37,537 nt of DNA, taken from an uncultured Bacillota bacterium (lineage in GTDB: Bacteria > Bacillota_I > Bacilli_A > Erysipelotrichales > Erysipelotrichaceae). A program made the translations under genes and the position numbers. The stretch spans positions 1 through 37,537 of the forward strand of contig ONPK01000006.1 of the NCBI GenBank assembly GCA_900319675.1, written 5' to 3'. A model generated the notes under the pieces. That model saw only the letters and a program-made list of their open reading frames with translations. It was not told the origin of the DNA and did no database searches. Shown here piece by piece: positions 22,840 through 33,663 of the stretch (its first letter is position 1; each line of letters begins with the position of its first letter).

Positions 22840-25254
22840 TTTTAGTAATTTGGGAGAATTATAGGGAGGATATTCTATGAAACGTCTCTTATCATTAATG
22901 CTCGCTGCAGTAATGATGGTTTCATCATTGACCGTTACTCATGCAGAGTCAACGGAAAATCCGGAAAACTATCCTCCTGTAGAACAGACAAATGACCGTG
23001 AGGAAGTCGATCCATCCACGGTTAGAAAGCCAAAAGCTGGTCTGTATGCAGGAAAACAGCGGGAAACAGTCAGAAATGATGAGGATGCAGCAACTGTCAT
23101 TTATGGTGATGACGATGTTGTGCGTGTATCTATCCAGCTCGAAACCCCATCCACTTTGGATGCAGGTTATTCAGTAGAAGATATTGCCAACAACAGCAGC
23201 GCCATGAATTACCGTGAAGGGCTGCAGAATCAGCAAAGGAACGTTGAAAGTTCTATCAACAGGATAGGCGTCGACATTGATGTTGTCTGGAATCTTACAT
23301 TGGCTGCCAACATTATTTCAGCAGATGTAAAGTATGGTGACATCAGCAAGATTGAAAGACTTTATAACGTTAAGAAGGTTTTCGTTGAAAACTATTATGA
23401 ACAGATGAGGTCCGGTGACGAGCCTAATACAAGCTTTACCACCAAAGAGATGGTATACGCTACACAGGCTTGGGCAAACGGTTATACCGGAGCAGGAACA
23501 AAGGTTGCCATTATTGACACGGGTACAAACGTCAACCATGCTTCCTTTGATGCTGAAGCTCTGGAATATGCTCTGACACAGGAAGGCAAGTCATTAAGTG
23601 ACTATGGTCTTCTGACAAATATGATATCGATCACAGTAATGATGATGCCTCTGAACATGGCTCACATGTTGCAGGTATTGCCGCAGCCAACAGATACGTA
23701 TCTGATGGTAACGGCGGATTTGTGGATGCAGCATCAACAGTATACGCCGTAGGTGTTGCACCTGATGCACAGATCATTACCATGAAGGTATTTGGCAAGG
23801 GCGGCGGAGCTTATGACTCTGACTACATGGCAGCAATTGAAGATGCCATCGTCTTAGGCGCAGATTCAATTAACCTTTCATTAGGTTCAGCTAACCCAGG
23901 AATGGCTTATTCTGATGAATATCAGGATATCATGGATGGATTATCAGGAAAGGGCGCCGTAGTTGTCATGTCAGCAGGTAACTCATACAGCTGGAACAGC
24001 ACTGTATGGCCATATGGAGCAGAAACAGAAGATGAATCAGATGACATTACTTTCCCATATCCTGGATACATGTATGTAGAAGATGTCAGTTTTGATACAG
24101 TAGGATCTCCGGGATCATTCCATAACTCTTTAACTGTTGCCTCAGCAGACAATGTCGGCATTACCGGCATGCCTCTGATCTTTGATGGCGCAGTAAATGC
24201 ATTCTACAACGAAACAGAATCAAATGGTGCCAGAATGGTCAGCATCGCAGACACCTATGATTATGTATACATTGATGGCGTAGGCGAAGCAGATGAATAT
24301 GAGAAAGTAAATGCTGAGATCAGTCTTGAAGGGAAGATCGTTATCGTTAATCGTGGCGAGATCTCTTTCTATGTCAAAGGTAATAATGCCATTAATTATA
24401 ATCCGGCAGCTGTGGTCGTTGCCAATAACGATAAGGGATCTCTTGGTATGAACCTTACCGGTTATACCGGCATATTCCCGATGGTACTCATCACTCTTGA
24501 TGCAGCTAAGCAGATCAAGAATTCAGAACCAAAGAACATTGGCGGTTATGATGTTTATACTGGTAAAGTTGAAGTAACTGACTACAACATTACTCAGCTC
24601 AATGGCAGTGTTTCAGAAGCTACAGTAAGTGATTTCAGTTCATGGGGTGTTCCAGGTTCACTTACCCTTAAGCCTGAGATAGTTGCTCCTGGCGGAGACA
24701 TCTTCTCAGTAAATGGTTTCACAGATGATGACTATGAGTTAATGAGCGGCACCTCAATGGCAGCACCACACGTAACAGGAATGGCTGCCTTACTTGCACA
24801 GTATGTAAAGGAAAACGGCTTAGCCAAGTGGACTGATGGAAATGCTCGTACGCTCATCAACAGCCTGTTAATGTCTACAGCTTTACCAATGATGGACCCG
24901 ACAGATGGCGGAGATTACTATTATCCTGTATTACAGCAGGGTGCTGGTTTAGGAAACGTATACGCTGCTACGCAGGCACTGTCATTCATTATGATGAATG
25001 ATGATGCTACATTGGCATATTCAGACGGTAAGGTAAAGGCTGAACTCGGTGATGATCCTGACCGTGAGGGTAAATACAGCTTCTCATTCAATATTACAAA
25101 CATGAGCGATGATGACCTGGCATATGAATTTGCCACTGATATGTTTACTCAGTTTGCTGATACTGATGGAGAAAAGTGGTATGTGACACCTTATACGGAT
25201 TATCTTGACGCTACAGTTGTTTATGACTGGTCAGATGAAGAAGTAGAAGGACAC

Positions 25255-25430
25255 GATGTAGATCTTGACGGTGATACAGATTATGATGATGCTCAGGCAT
25301 TGTTAGATTACGTTACTGGCAAGGAAGATGGTAAGGAATGGGATCTTGAAGCCGGTGAGATGGACGAAGTAGAAGGTATTTCTTCTTATGATGCAAAACT
25401 GTTAATTGACTGGCTGGCATCAATGGGTAT
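25255..25430 (+). other. dockerin-like segment inside the S8 protease
   Basis: The first repeat, DVDLDGDTDYDDAQALLDYV, has a complete calcium-loop pattern (acidic at positions 1, 3, 5, 9, 12, Gly at 6) followed by the L..Y helix. The second, EVEGISSYDAKLLIDWLA, keeps the helix but its loop is degenerate. Such pairs are type I dockerins; here it is internal, after the catalytic domain. Confidence 0.6.
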
Positions 25431-28214
25431 CGCTACGGAAGGCCAGATTCTGGTAAGATCTGGAGAAACCAGAAACATTACCGTAACAATTACATTAAAT
25501 GATACAGAGTCAATGGATGAGATCTATCCAAATGGCGCATATATTGAAGGCTTTACATATGTAACATGCGTATCAACCACAGATGATGGTGGATTATTAG
25601 ATGTTTCGCACTCAATTCCAATCTTGGGCTTCTACGGCAATTGGACAGACGCGTCAATGTTTGACAATACGACAATTGATGAAGTTGCATTTGGAACAAA
25701 TGATAAGATACCATACGCTGGTGAATACTATACAAACTACATGACAGTACGTTATGCAGGTGATAAGACTGATTCTATTTTCCTTGGTAACCCTTATGAT
25801 TATTCACTGGAAGATGAATTCCCAGTTGATAGGTTGGCATTAAGCGATGATGTAACAATAAAGAGATTTGAGTATAACCTTATTCGTAATGCTGGAACAT
25901 TAGGACTGGCAGCTGTAAAGGTTGATGAAAATGGTGATCCTGTTGAAACAGCATTTACTGGAGAACTTAAGCAAAACGCTGAAAGTGCCTTCTATCATGT
26001 TAATGAAGGACGCTGGCATGATGGCATCGGCAGAGTAAAGGATAACGTAAAAGTCAGAAATTTCGGATTGTCTGAAGACGACAGATTTATCCTTGGCGTT
26101 TATGCTGTTCCTGAATACAACATCATGAAGGAAAACGGAAACACATCAGGTAACGCTGATGCGGAAACATTCGCTGACATCATTTCAAGCGGTGAACTCG
26201 GAAGAGGCGCTTATACAGGTTATACATTTACGCTTGATAACACAGCTCCTGTTATTGACAATGTCACTGTTGATCAGGAAGCAGGCACAGTGACTGTTAC
26301 ATTAAGTGATAATAACTATGTTGCATTAGTAGAAATATTAGACTCAAAGGGCAACATCATTTATGATTACGCATTGCCTGAACAGTCTAAGGCAAACGAG
26401 AAAATCGAGCATGTATTTGAACTTGATGAGGAAGTTATTGAAGAAATTCTCAGTACAAATGCCGTTGTTGTATTGGCTGGTGACTACGCAGCTAATGAAT
26501 CAGCAGAACTCATAAAGATCGATCCGACAAAGCCGGTTCTTGACCTGATTCCGATTTACAGACTGACAGATGAACTTGTTCCAGGTAAAGAGTATATCAT
26601 TGCTCACACTAACGAACCTGGATACGCAGCAGTAGCGTATGGCTATGGTGATTTTTATCCTGTCTTTGTTGAAATTGCTGAAGTTCTTGAAGACGAAGAA
26701 GGACCATATATTATTGCGGAAGATAATGCATATGTCTGGTATGCTGAGCCACTGTTTGGCGAGGACTACGGACCAGCATTTATTAACAAAGATAACGGTT
26801 TGGTAATCGGTTTAAGCGGCTTGGAGGATGATTCGCCTCTGATCACTGCTGAAGACCCTCGTTATGCATTTGATTTCTATTATTATCCTGATTACTCATT
26901 GTTATACACAAGTTTAGGTCAAGATATATATTCTGTAGGCCTAAGTTATGTAGAAGATTATGATGATTATTTCTTCGTATCTTCATCACAGATGTATTCA
27001 GTTTATCTGTATACGTTGGAGTATAAACCTGTAGCGGTTGATACAGAGGCAGCAACTTCAGTTGTGGTTGATCCTTCAGCTGTAACACTTATTAACAAGG
27101 TAAAAGATGAAGCAGACTTAACAGCAACTGTATACCCAATCTATATTGATAACAAGGATGTTACCTGGGAGTCATCTGATCCGGAAGTTGTAACTGTTGA
27201 CGAGAACGGTCATATTACAGCTGTTGGCATAGGTACGGCACAGATTATTGCCACATCAGTTCAAACTCCAAGTGTTTATGGCGCTGCATCTGTAAGTGTT
27301 GTTGATGGTACACCGATGGATGCTGTCGTATATGGCCAGATAGAAACCAAGGAAGGTGTTCAGTTCGTTGAAATAGATCTCAGTGACATGTCATATGACC
27401 CTATTGGCGAAGGTATAACACCATATATCGGCGGTGGACAGGCTGGTCAGTACATTTATGGCAATGATGCAGATTACACATTCTACAGATACATAATTGG
27501 TGAAGATGGAATAGCGTTCGATGGCGGATATGAATATTTCGGTTTAAATGAACCATATTCATACAGAGACGTTGCAAACATTCCGTATTTCAGTATCGGC
27601 GAAGGTGAGGATTTAGTTGAATTTGACTTTGCTGCAGCAGGTATTACTCAGGGAGATTACTTCCTGCTGTTGACAGAAGATGGCGGTGGAAGATTATTTG
27701 ACTTTACCGATGCTGATTATCCGATAATTGCAAATACTTATGTTGGAAGTTTTGAAATGAAGGATGAAGAAACCGGCGAGCCATTCATGACTAACTGGTA
27801 TTACCTGCTGGATGCTGCCGGTGATTTGTACTACTTATATTTCCATGGCACTGAAAGCGGAGGCCTCTCTGGAGACATTGGCCTGATTGGAAATGTTGAC
27901 CTCCTGAGTGTTGGCGATGATCTGACAGCTTATTCAATGACATATACTGATGAACTGTGTGGAACAGACGGCGTATTCATTGCCGACAACACAACAAAGG
28001 GTATCTTCTATGCAGAAATATCCACAAATGAAGAAGGAGAAACTGAAGTTTCAACTACATTCGTTGGAAGAATGGCTGATGTAGATAATCTCACAACACT
28101 CTTTGACCTTGGATACGACGGAATAGAAGAAGCTTCACGTAAGGCTCCGGAATGGATCAGTAATATTAAGGTTAATAAAGATGCCATTCAGTCTGTTGAT
28201 GTTCAGCTCAAGGA

Positions 28215-28560
28215 AAACGAAGCATCAATCGAAGAGCCTGCAATTGAAGAAACTGTAATTGAGGAGGCAACTGTGGAAGAAGTTGCTGAAACCACAGAAG
28301 AAGCAGCTGTCGAGATTGAAGAACCTGCAGAAGCAGTTGAAGAAACGACAGTAGAGGAACCAGTAATTGAAACTGCTGAAGAGCCTGTCGTTGAGACAGA
28401 ATCTGCCGAAGAACCGACAATTGAAGAGGCAGTAGCTGAGGAACCTGAAGTTGAAGAACCAGTTGTTGAAGAACCTGTAACAGAGGAAACTGTTGCTGAA
28501 ACAGAGCCTGTAGCAGAGGAGCCTGCAACTGAAGAATCTGGCGAGACAAATGAAGCTGTT
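28215..28560 (+). repeat. Glu/Val/Pro-rich low-complexity repeat coding region
   Basis: About 115 residues are built from variants of VEEP, IEEP and EETV (for example EEPVVEEPVTEE). It is likely a flexible wall-spanning spacer between the catalytic stalk and the C-terminal anchor. Repeated GAAGAACC-type units at DNA level could make it length-variable. Confidence 0.7.
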
Positions 28561-28564
28561 GGTA

Positions 28565-28910
28565 CTCTGAATGCGGTATGGAATTACTCACCAAAGAACA
28601 TAGTAACAGCGAAGGCGGTAATCAAGACTGAAACTGCAGAAGATGATGGCAGTAAGGTTACCATCACATATACAGAGGATGTTGACGTTACGAATGCACT
28701 CATTACTGTAACCTATGATCCTGAATTGCTGACCTATGTTGAAACCAAGTGCGATCTGAAACACTTCTCAGTAAATCCTGAAGAAGGAGTCATCACATTT
28801 GCATTTGCTTCAGAAGAAGCCGAGTTAAAAGGTAATATCCTGGCTCAGTTCATCTTTGAAGTTGGATGTGAAAATGCTGATGTAACAATTGAAGTCAGTG
28901 AGCGTGATTC
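28565..28910 (+). other. cohesin-like domain near the C-terminus of the S8 protease
   Basis: The segment contains KVTITYTEDVDVTNALITVT, YDPELLTYVE, EGVITFAFASEEAELKGN and ILAQFIFEVG. This matches the order of strands and the YDP.LL and G.I.F.F motifs of cohesin domains. It lies between the spacer and the sorting signal. Assignment rests on pattern recognition only. Confidence 0.5.
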
Positions 28911-29336
28911 TGATCTGGATTTAAGTGAAAAGACTGTTTCAGAAGTTGAAGGCACAGGACATGATTACGGTGAACCTGAATGGATATGGGCAGAAGATTA
29001 CTCTACTGCTACAGCTACATTCACATGTGCTAATAACGAAGAGCATGTACTGGTTGAAAAGGCTGAGGTTTCTGTAGAAAAGGTTGAAGCTACAACAAGC
29101 AAGGAAGGTAAGATCACTTACACAGCCAAGGTAGTAGTTAACGGTAAGGAATACACGGATGTTAAGACCGTTATCCTGCCAAAGACACCTGATACAGGCG
29201 ATCACAGCAACATTGACGGCTGGTACAGAACATTCATGGCAGGAGTTGCCGGAATGTATGTGGCAATCGTACTGCTCAGAAAAGGCAGAAAGGAAACCGC
29301 AGAATAAGCATTATTATATAAATAATGATATAAATG

Positions 29337-29364
29337 AAGGCAGGTATTAACCTGCCTTTGTTTT
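29337..29364 (+). terminator. Rho-independent terminator after the S8 protease
   Basis: AAGGCAGG (29337-29344) pairs with CCTGCCTT (29351-29358) around TATTAA, followed by TGTTTT. The remaining AT-rich stretch to 29492 holds no gene; a TTGACT at 29446-29451 has no -10 box at proper spacing. Confidence 0.85.
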
Positions 29365-29492
29365 GGTTTGCCTTTGATGAAGGAAAAAACGGAACGAATC
29401 ATGAAAGTGTGATTATATATCATTATGTTGTATATAAGTATCATTTTGACTGAAGATGCTGTAATCTATTGTCAGAGATAAGGAGTAACAAG

Positions 29493-30563
29493 GTGATTGA
29501 AAGAATACTTTTGACATTACTGGCTGCGGCCATAGGCACATTCATTGCCAGTAAGATCAGGATTCCGGTACCGTTCATGATTGGTGGGATGATCGGATCT
29601 GCCGTATTCAACATAGCTACGGGAATGGCGGCGATGCCTTCGTTTACGAAGACTGTCGTTCAGTCACTTTCTGGTGTCTTCATCGGTCTTTCGCTGAAGA
29701 GAAAGGACATCAGGTCACTTAAGGAACTGGCTGCCCCATTGGCAGTACTCGTTGGCTGCCTTCTGGTATTTACAACCGTAATGGGACTATTATTCCATTA
29801 TGTATTCGGCCTTGATCCGGCTACGGCTTTCCTGGTAGCGATACCGGGAGGTGTTACGGAAATATCCTTGATGTCAACGGATGTAGGGGCAGATCCGGCT
29901 ATTGTTTCATTCATGCAGACATTCAGACTGTTTTCGGTATATCTGATATTCCCGGCTACCATAGCCTACATGAGCAAGCGCTATCCTTCCGAGGAAGCTT
30001 CACACATGGAAGAAGGGATTGATGAGAAAGTTACGACACTGGACAGATTCATTCCTGACAATATGTACCTTAGGCAGATAATGACAGCCATTATAGGTCT
30101 GGCTGGAGGAATACTGGGGAAACTATCCGGCTTGCCATCCGGAACACTTAGCTTTGCGATGATATTTACCATTCTGGCAAATCTCAATTCAACGAAGATA
30201 ACTCTCAAGAGAGAGTACAAGAGATATGTACAGCTGTTCTCCGGTGCTCTGATAGGGGTCTCAATATCAATGGAAACGGTAAGAGGATTTACGAAGATAG
30301 TGTTACCGTCACTGATTCTGATACTGGGATATCTGATTGCCAATTTCATCATCAGTTATCTGATGGCGAAGACCGGCAGGATGGACAGGATCACGGCGAT
30401 GTTTGCCTCGTCACCGGGCGGGGCCAGTGACATGGCGCTGATTGCCAGTGAAATTGGCGGAGATTCACCGAAGATTGCGGTCATGCACATCTTCCGACTT
30501 ATCGCCTGCTATACCATATTCCCGATGCTGGCCAAGATTCTGATAGAATTTGTTACAAAATAA
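29493..30563 (+). CDS. AbrB-family membrane protein (COG3180, membrane AbrB duplication)
   Basis: Start placed at GTG 29493, 7 nt after AAGGAG (29480-29485); the frame from TTG 29469 would include that site. 356 residues and about ten hydrophobic helices. Two repeated halves are visible: RIPVPFMIGGMIGSAVFN and LVAIPGGVTEISLMSTDVGADPAIV in the first, SGLPSGTLSFAMIF and FASSPGGASDMALIASEIGGDSPKIAVMHIFRL in the second (quoted here as the helix-breaking PGG motifs). The family is often annotated as 'putative ammonia monooxygenase', a historical misnomer; it is better seen as a transporter-like membrane protein of unknown substrate. It is monocistronic, with a terminator after it. Confidence 0.83.
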   Translation: MIERILLTLLAAAIGTFIASKIRIPVPFMIGGMIGSAVFNIATGMAAMPSFTKTVVQSLSGVFIGLSLKRKDIRSLKELAAPLAVLVGCLLVFTTVMGLLFHYVFGLDPATAFLVAIPGGVTEISLMSTDVGADPAIVSFMQTFRLFSVYLIFPATIAYMSKRYPSEEASHMEEGIDEKVTTLDRFIPDNMYLRQIMTAIIGLAGGILGKLSGLPSGTLSFAMIFTILANLNSTKITLKREYKRYVQLFSGALIGVSISMETVRGFTKIVLPSLILILGYLIANFIISYLMAKTGRMDRITAMFASSPGGASDMALIASEIGGDSPKIAVMHIFRLIACYTIFPMLAKILIEFVTK

Positions 30564-30566
30564 TGC

Positions 30567-30598
30567 AAAGAACTTATGTGATCATAAGTTCTTTTTTT
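30567..30598 (+). terminator. Rho-independent terminator after the AbrB-family gene
   Basis: AAAGAACTTATG (30567-30578) pairs perfectly with CATAAGTTCTTT (30583-30594) around TGAT, followed by TTTT. Confidence 0.88.
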
Positions 30599-30638
30599 GC
30601 GTGTATGCATATTGAAAAAATGGGTCATTTTAGTGAAA

Positions 30639-30654
30639 ATGAAAATATTTTCAT
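30639..30654. repeat. perfect 16-bp palindrome in the AT-rich opp leader
   Basis: ATGAAAATATTTTCAT is its own reverse complement. It lies about 60-75 bp upstream of the predicted opp -35 box, in an AT-rich stretch with several further GAAAA/TTTTC runs. It is a plausible operator for a dimeric regulator; none is identified. Confidence 0.5.
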
Positions 30655-30714
30655 AAAAAATGAAGAAAAATTGATGTTTTGATGTAAAATTTTCCATTTT
30701 CATCTGAAAAATAG

Positions 30715-30743
30715 TTGATTATTTACATCAATGAGAGTAAAAT
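30715..30743 (+). promoter_or_regulatory. promoter of the opp operon
   Basis: TTGATT (30715-30720) and TAAAAT (30738-30743) are separated by exactly 17 nt. The oppB ATG is at 30792 after GGAAGGAG. No open frame lies between 30599 and 30791. Confidence 0.6.
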
Positions 30744-30791
30744 CTCGATTATAAATGTTTAAAATCATTACGTGTTTGGAAGGAGTAGAGT

Positions 30792-31715
30792 ATGTTAAAG
30801 TACATCTTCAAGAGAATTGTTATAGGAGCTATAACACTTCTCATATTATCTACAATTACATTCTTTGGCGTCAGAGCAATGCCTGGCGATCCTTTTGAAC
30901 AGGATAACAAGGTAATGGCTCCGGAAACATACGAGGCACTCAGGGAAAAGTTCCATCTGGACAAGCCCTTAAGTGAGCAGTACTTGATCTTCCTGAAGAA
31001 TGCCGCAAAGGGTGACTTCGGTGAGTCAATCTCCAAAAAGGGAAAACAGGTTTCTGACATTATCTCCCTTCGTTTCCCTGTAACAGCCAAGTTGGGAGCC
31101 ATCGCCTTCGTAACATCAATGGTCATTGGTCTTACCCTCGGTATCATCGCAGCCCTGGCAAAGGAAAGGTGGGTGAACAGTGTAATCACTGTAGTCACCA
31201 CGCTGGGCGTATCAATGCCGAACTTCCTGTTCGCGCTCATGATCATGATACTGTTTGCGGTAAAACTCAAATGGCTTCCGATCGTTGGACTTAACGGTCC
31301 TCAGTATTACGTCCTGCCTGTTGCGGCACTGTCCCTTGGACCTATATCTTCCGTAACAAGGTTAACAAGAAGCTCCATCAGAGATGTAATGCATGAAGAC
31401 TACATCACCTTATCCCGCAGTAAGGGCAATAAGGAAACCAGAACGATCATTCTTCACGGATTGAAGAACGCACTGCTGCCAGTAATTACCTATTCCGGTC
31501 CGTTATTCGCCGGCATGATCACTGGCTCACTGGTAATTGAGACACTGTTCTCAGTTCCGGGCATCGGTGCTGAATTCACCAACAGTATTACCAACCGTGA
31601 CTATACGCTGGTCATGGGCCTGACAATTCTGTTCGGCGCACTGGTAATCATAATGAATCTCATATCCGACGTAGTAGCTGCTATTGTCGACCCGAGAATC
31701 AAGTTAGGAAAGTAG
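30792..31715 (+). CDS. oppB: oligopeptide ABC transporter permease OppB
   Basis: 307 residues, six predicted membrane helices. The start MLKYIFKRIVIGAITLLILS and the motif RAMPGDPF are typical of OppB/DppB. The EAA loop that docks the ATPases is DYITLSRSKGNKETRTIILH (about 198-217), and the C-terminus contains ETLFSVPGIGAEFTNSI. With OppC it forms the membrane channel for peptides delivered by OppA. First gene of a five-gene operon under a clear promoter; oppC starts 8 nt downstream. Confidence 0.92.
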   Translation: MLKYIFKRIVIGAITLLILSTITFFGVRAMPGDPFEQDNKVMAPETYEALREKFHLDKPLSEQYLIFLKNAAKGDFGESISKKGKQVSDIISLRFPVTAKLGAIAFVTSMVIGLTLGIIAALAKERWVNSVITVVTTLGVSMPNFLFALMIMILFAVKLKWLPIVGLNGPQYYVLPVAALSLGPISSVTRLTRSSIRDVMHEDYITLSRSKGNKETRTIILHGLKNALLPVITYSGPLFAGMITGSLVIETLFSVPGIGAEFTNSITNRDYTLVMGLTILFGALVIIMNLISDVVAAIVDPRIKLGK

Positions 31716-31723
31716 GTGGTTAG

Positions 31724-32650
31724 ATGAGTGAAGCAAAGCTGACATTAAGTGATGATTTATTCGAAAAACTGCCTGAAGAAGAGAAAAACTCTGAATTCAT
31801 AGCGATGGCGCTTAAGACATTCGCCAAGGATGCATGGGACAGATTCAGAAGAAACAAGCTGGCACTGTTCGGCCTGATCTTCTTAACCATCATCATCATT
31901 CTGGCAATAGTCGTGCCAATGGTATCTCCATATCAGTTTGATACCCAGGACATGGCAAACAGAAATGCATTGCCAAGCATGCAGCATCTGTTTGGCACAG
32001 ACAAGCTGGGACGTGACATCTTCGTAAGAGTCATGTACGGTGCCCGTGTATCACTGTCAATCGCCTTTGCGACAGCAGCGATCAACCTGGTCATCGGCGT
32101 ACTGTACGGCGGCATATCAGGCTACGTAGGCGGCAGAGTAGACATGATCATGATGAGAATCATTGACGTAATCTACGCTGTTCCATCACTTATATATATC
32201 GTATTGATCAGATTAGTATTTGGTGACAGCATCGGATCAATGATGCTGGCCATATGTCTTACCAGCTGGATCGGAATGGCCAGACAGGTAAGAGCCCAGC
32301 TGATGTCATTAAAGGAAATGGAATTCTCACTGGCAGCCAAGGTAATCGGCGCCAGCCACAGCCGTATCCTTCTCAGACACCTGGTAGTAAATGCCCTGGG
32401 TCCAATCATCGTCTCTCTGACCATGATGGTACCTGGCGCAATCTTTACAGAAGCTTCATTAAGCTTCGTAGGCATTGGTCTTAACCCGGCAGTACCAAGC
32501 TGGGGCAAGCTGGCAAATGACTGCAGATCGCTGATATTCACTACACCGATCCAGATCATATGGCCGGTAGCCGCCATAAGCCTTACCATTCTGGCCCTCA
32601 ACTTCGTCGGTGACGGCATCGGTGAAGCCTTCCAGGCCAGGACAAGATAG
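31724..32650 (+). CDS. oppC: oligopeptide ABC transporter permease OppC
   Basis: 308 residues. The N-terminal region before the first helix holds the motif WDRFRRNKLALFGLIFL, and HLFGTDKLGRDIFVRVMYGAR is the OppC/DppC hallmark. The EAA loop is EFSLAAKVIGASHSRILLRH, and the C-terminus contains FTEASLSFVGIGLNPAVPSW. AGGTGG precedes the ATG. It is the partner of OppB in the importer channel. Confidence 0.92.
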   Translation: MSEAKLTLSDDLFEKLPEEEKNSEFIAMALKTFAKDAWDRFRRNKLALFGLIFLTIIIILAIVVPMVSPYQFDTQDMANRNALPSMQHLFGTDKLGRDIFVRVMYGARVSLSIAFATAAINLVIGVLYGGISGYVGGRVDMIMMRIIDVIYAVPSLIYIVLIRLVFGDSIGSMMLAICLTSWIGMARQVRAQLMSLKEMEFSLAAKVIGASHSRILLRHLVVNALGPIIVSLTMMVPGAIFTEASLSFVGIGLNPAVPSWGKLANDCRSLIFTTPIQIIWPVAAISLTILALNFVGDGIGEAFQARTR

Positions 32651-32661
32651 GGGGTAGTCAG

Positions 32662-33663
32662 ATGGCACTGTTAGAAGTTAATGATCTCAGAACTGAATTC
32701 AAGACTGATTCTGGAAGAGTACAGGCTGTACGTAATGTTTCCTTCCAGCTGGAACAGGGCGAAGCTCTGGGCGTAGTTGGTGAATCAGGTTCAGGAAAGA
32801 GCCAGATGATGTACTCCATCATCGGACTGCTGGCTGAAAACGGAATCGTTGAAAGCGGCAAGATAATGTTCGACGGCAAGGATATTTCCCCGAGCCAGTT
32901 CGCAAAGAAAAAGGAATACGATGAGTTCATGCGTGAGATCCGCGGCAATTCAATGGCCATGATCTTCCAGGACCCGATGACATTCCTTAACCCGGTATTG
33001 AAAGTAGAAACACAGCTGATCGAGCCAATGCTCAATCATACTGACATGACCAAGCAACAGGCAAGGGAAAGGGCGCTGGACCTGCTTAGAAAGGTTGGCA
33101 TTCCTTCTCCTGAAAAGCGTATCACTCAGTACCCGTTTGAATTCTCAGGCGGCATGAGACAGAGAATCGTAATTGCCATTGCCCTGGCAAATAACCCGAA
33201 GCTGATCATCGCTGATGAACCTACCACAGCCCTGGACGTTACGATTCAGGCGCAGGTTCTGGAACTGATTGATGATCTGAAGCGTGAAAGCAACTCAGCC
33301 ATCATCATGATCACTCATGACCTGGGCGTTGTTGCCAAGCTGTGTGACAGAATTGCCATCATGTATGGAGGTAAGATCGTTGAAATCGGAACGGACAAGG
33401 ACATCTTCTACAATCCGAAGCATCCGTATACGGAAGGACTGTTAAGATGCATATCAAATCCTGAAGATGACGACGAGAAGAGCCTGACTCCGATAGCCGG
33501 TTCTCCACCTGACCTGCTGAATCCTCCAAAGGGATGTCCGTTCGTCGACAGATGTGAGAAGGCAATGAGAGTCTGCAAGGATTACGAACCTGAAGTAACC
33601 GACGTCAGCAAGGGACACCAGTGTGCCTGCTGGCTGTTAGATAGAAGGGCGGTGAAACAATGA
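32662..33663 (+). CDS. oppD: oligopeptide ABC transporter ATP-binding protein OppD
   Basis: 333 residues. Walker A is GESGSGKS (about 39-46), the signature is FSGGMRQRIVIAIALA, Walker B is LIIADEPTTALD and the H-loop is MITHDLGVV. The C-terminal extension with PPKGCPFVDRCEKAMRVC and a final cysteine pair is specific to Opp/Dpp ATPases. The start follows GGGGGT. The stop overlaps the start of oppF by 4 nt (ATGA), so the two ATPases are probably made in equal amounts. Confidence 0.93.
   Translation: MALLEVNDLRTEFKTDSGRVQAVRNVSFQLEQGEALGVVGESGSGKSQMMYSIIGLLAENGIVESGKIMFDGKDISPSQFAKKKEYDEFMREIRGNSMAMIFQDPMTFLNPVLKVETQLIEPMLNHTDMTKQQARERALDLLRKVGIPSPEKRITQYPFEFSGGMRQRIVIAIALANNPKLIIADEPTTALDVTIQAQVLELIDDLKRESNSAIIMITHDLGVVAKLCDRIAIMYGGKIVEIGTDKDIFYNPKHPYTEGLLRCISNPEDDDEKSLTPIAGSPPDLLNPPKGCPFVDRCEKAMRVCKDYEPEVTDVSKGHQCACWLLDRRAVKQ

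Larger units (their letters stand above)
22877..29307 (+). pseudogene. very large cell-wall-anchored S8 subtilisin-like protease, single frameshift between catalytic Asp and His
   Basis: Two frames together encode about 2,143 residues. Frame 1 (22877 on) has a signal peptide (MKRLLSLMLAAVMMVSSLTV), an I9-like propeptide and the Asp motif VAIIDTG (Asp about 214). Frame 2 (through 29307) supplies EHGSHVAGIAAAN (His about 261), a PA-like insert (about 465-560), SGTSMAAPHVTG (Ser about 627) and Fn3-like domains. It also has a dockerin-like segment (25255-25430), a bacterial Ig-like (Big_2) domain (about 27050-27305), a Glu/Val/Pro-rich stretch (28215-28560), a cohesin-like domain (28565-28910), and LPKTPDTGD plus membrane helix and RKGRK tail for sortase anchoring. 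One extra A at 23617-23619 would restore the frame. With the shift, no complete triad is made. Architecture resembles lactocepin/C5a peptidase-type surface proteases. Confidence 0.85.

Noticed and set aside
28208-28594. 128-codon minus-strand frame rich in Gln and Leu
   Set aside because: It is the antisense image of the GAA-rich Glu/Val/Pro repeat of the protease; composition explains it.
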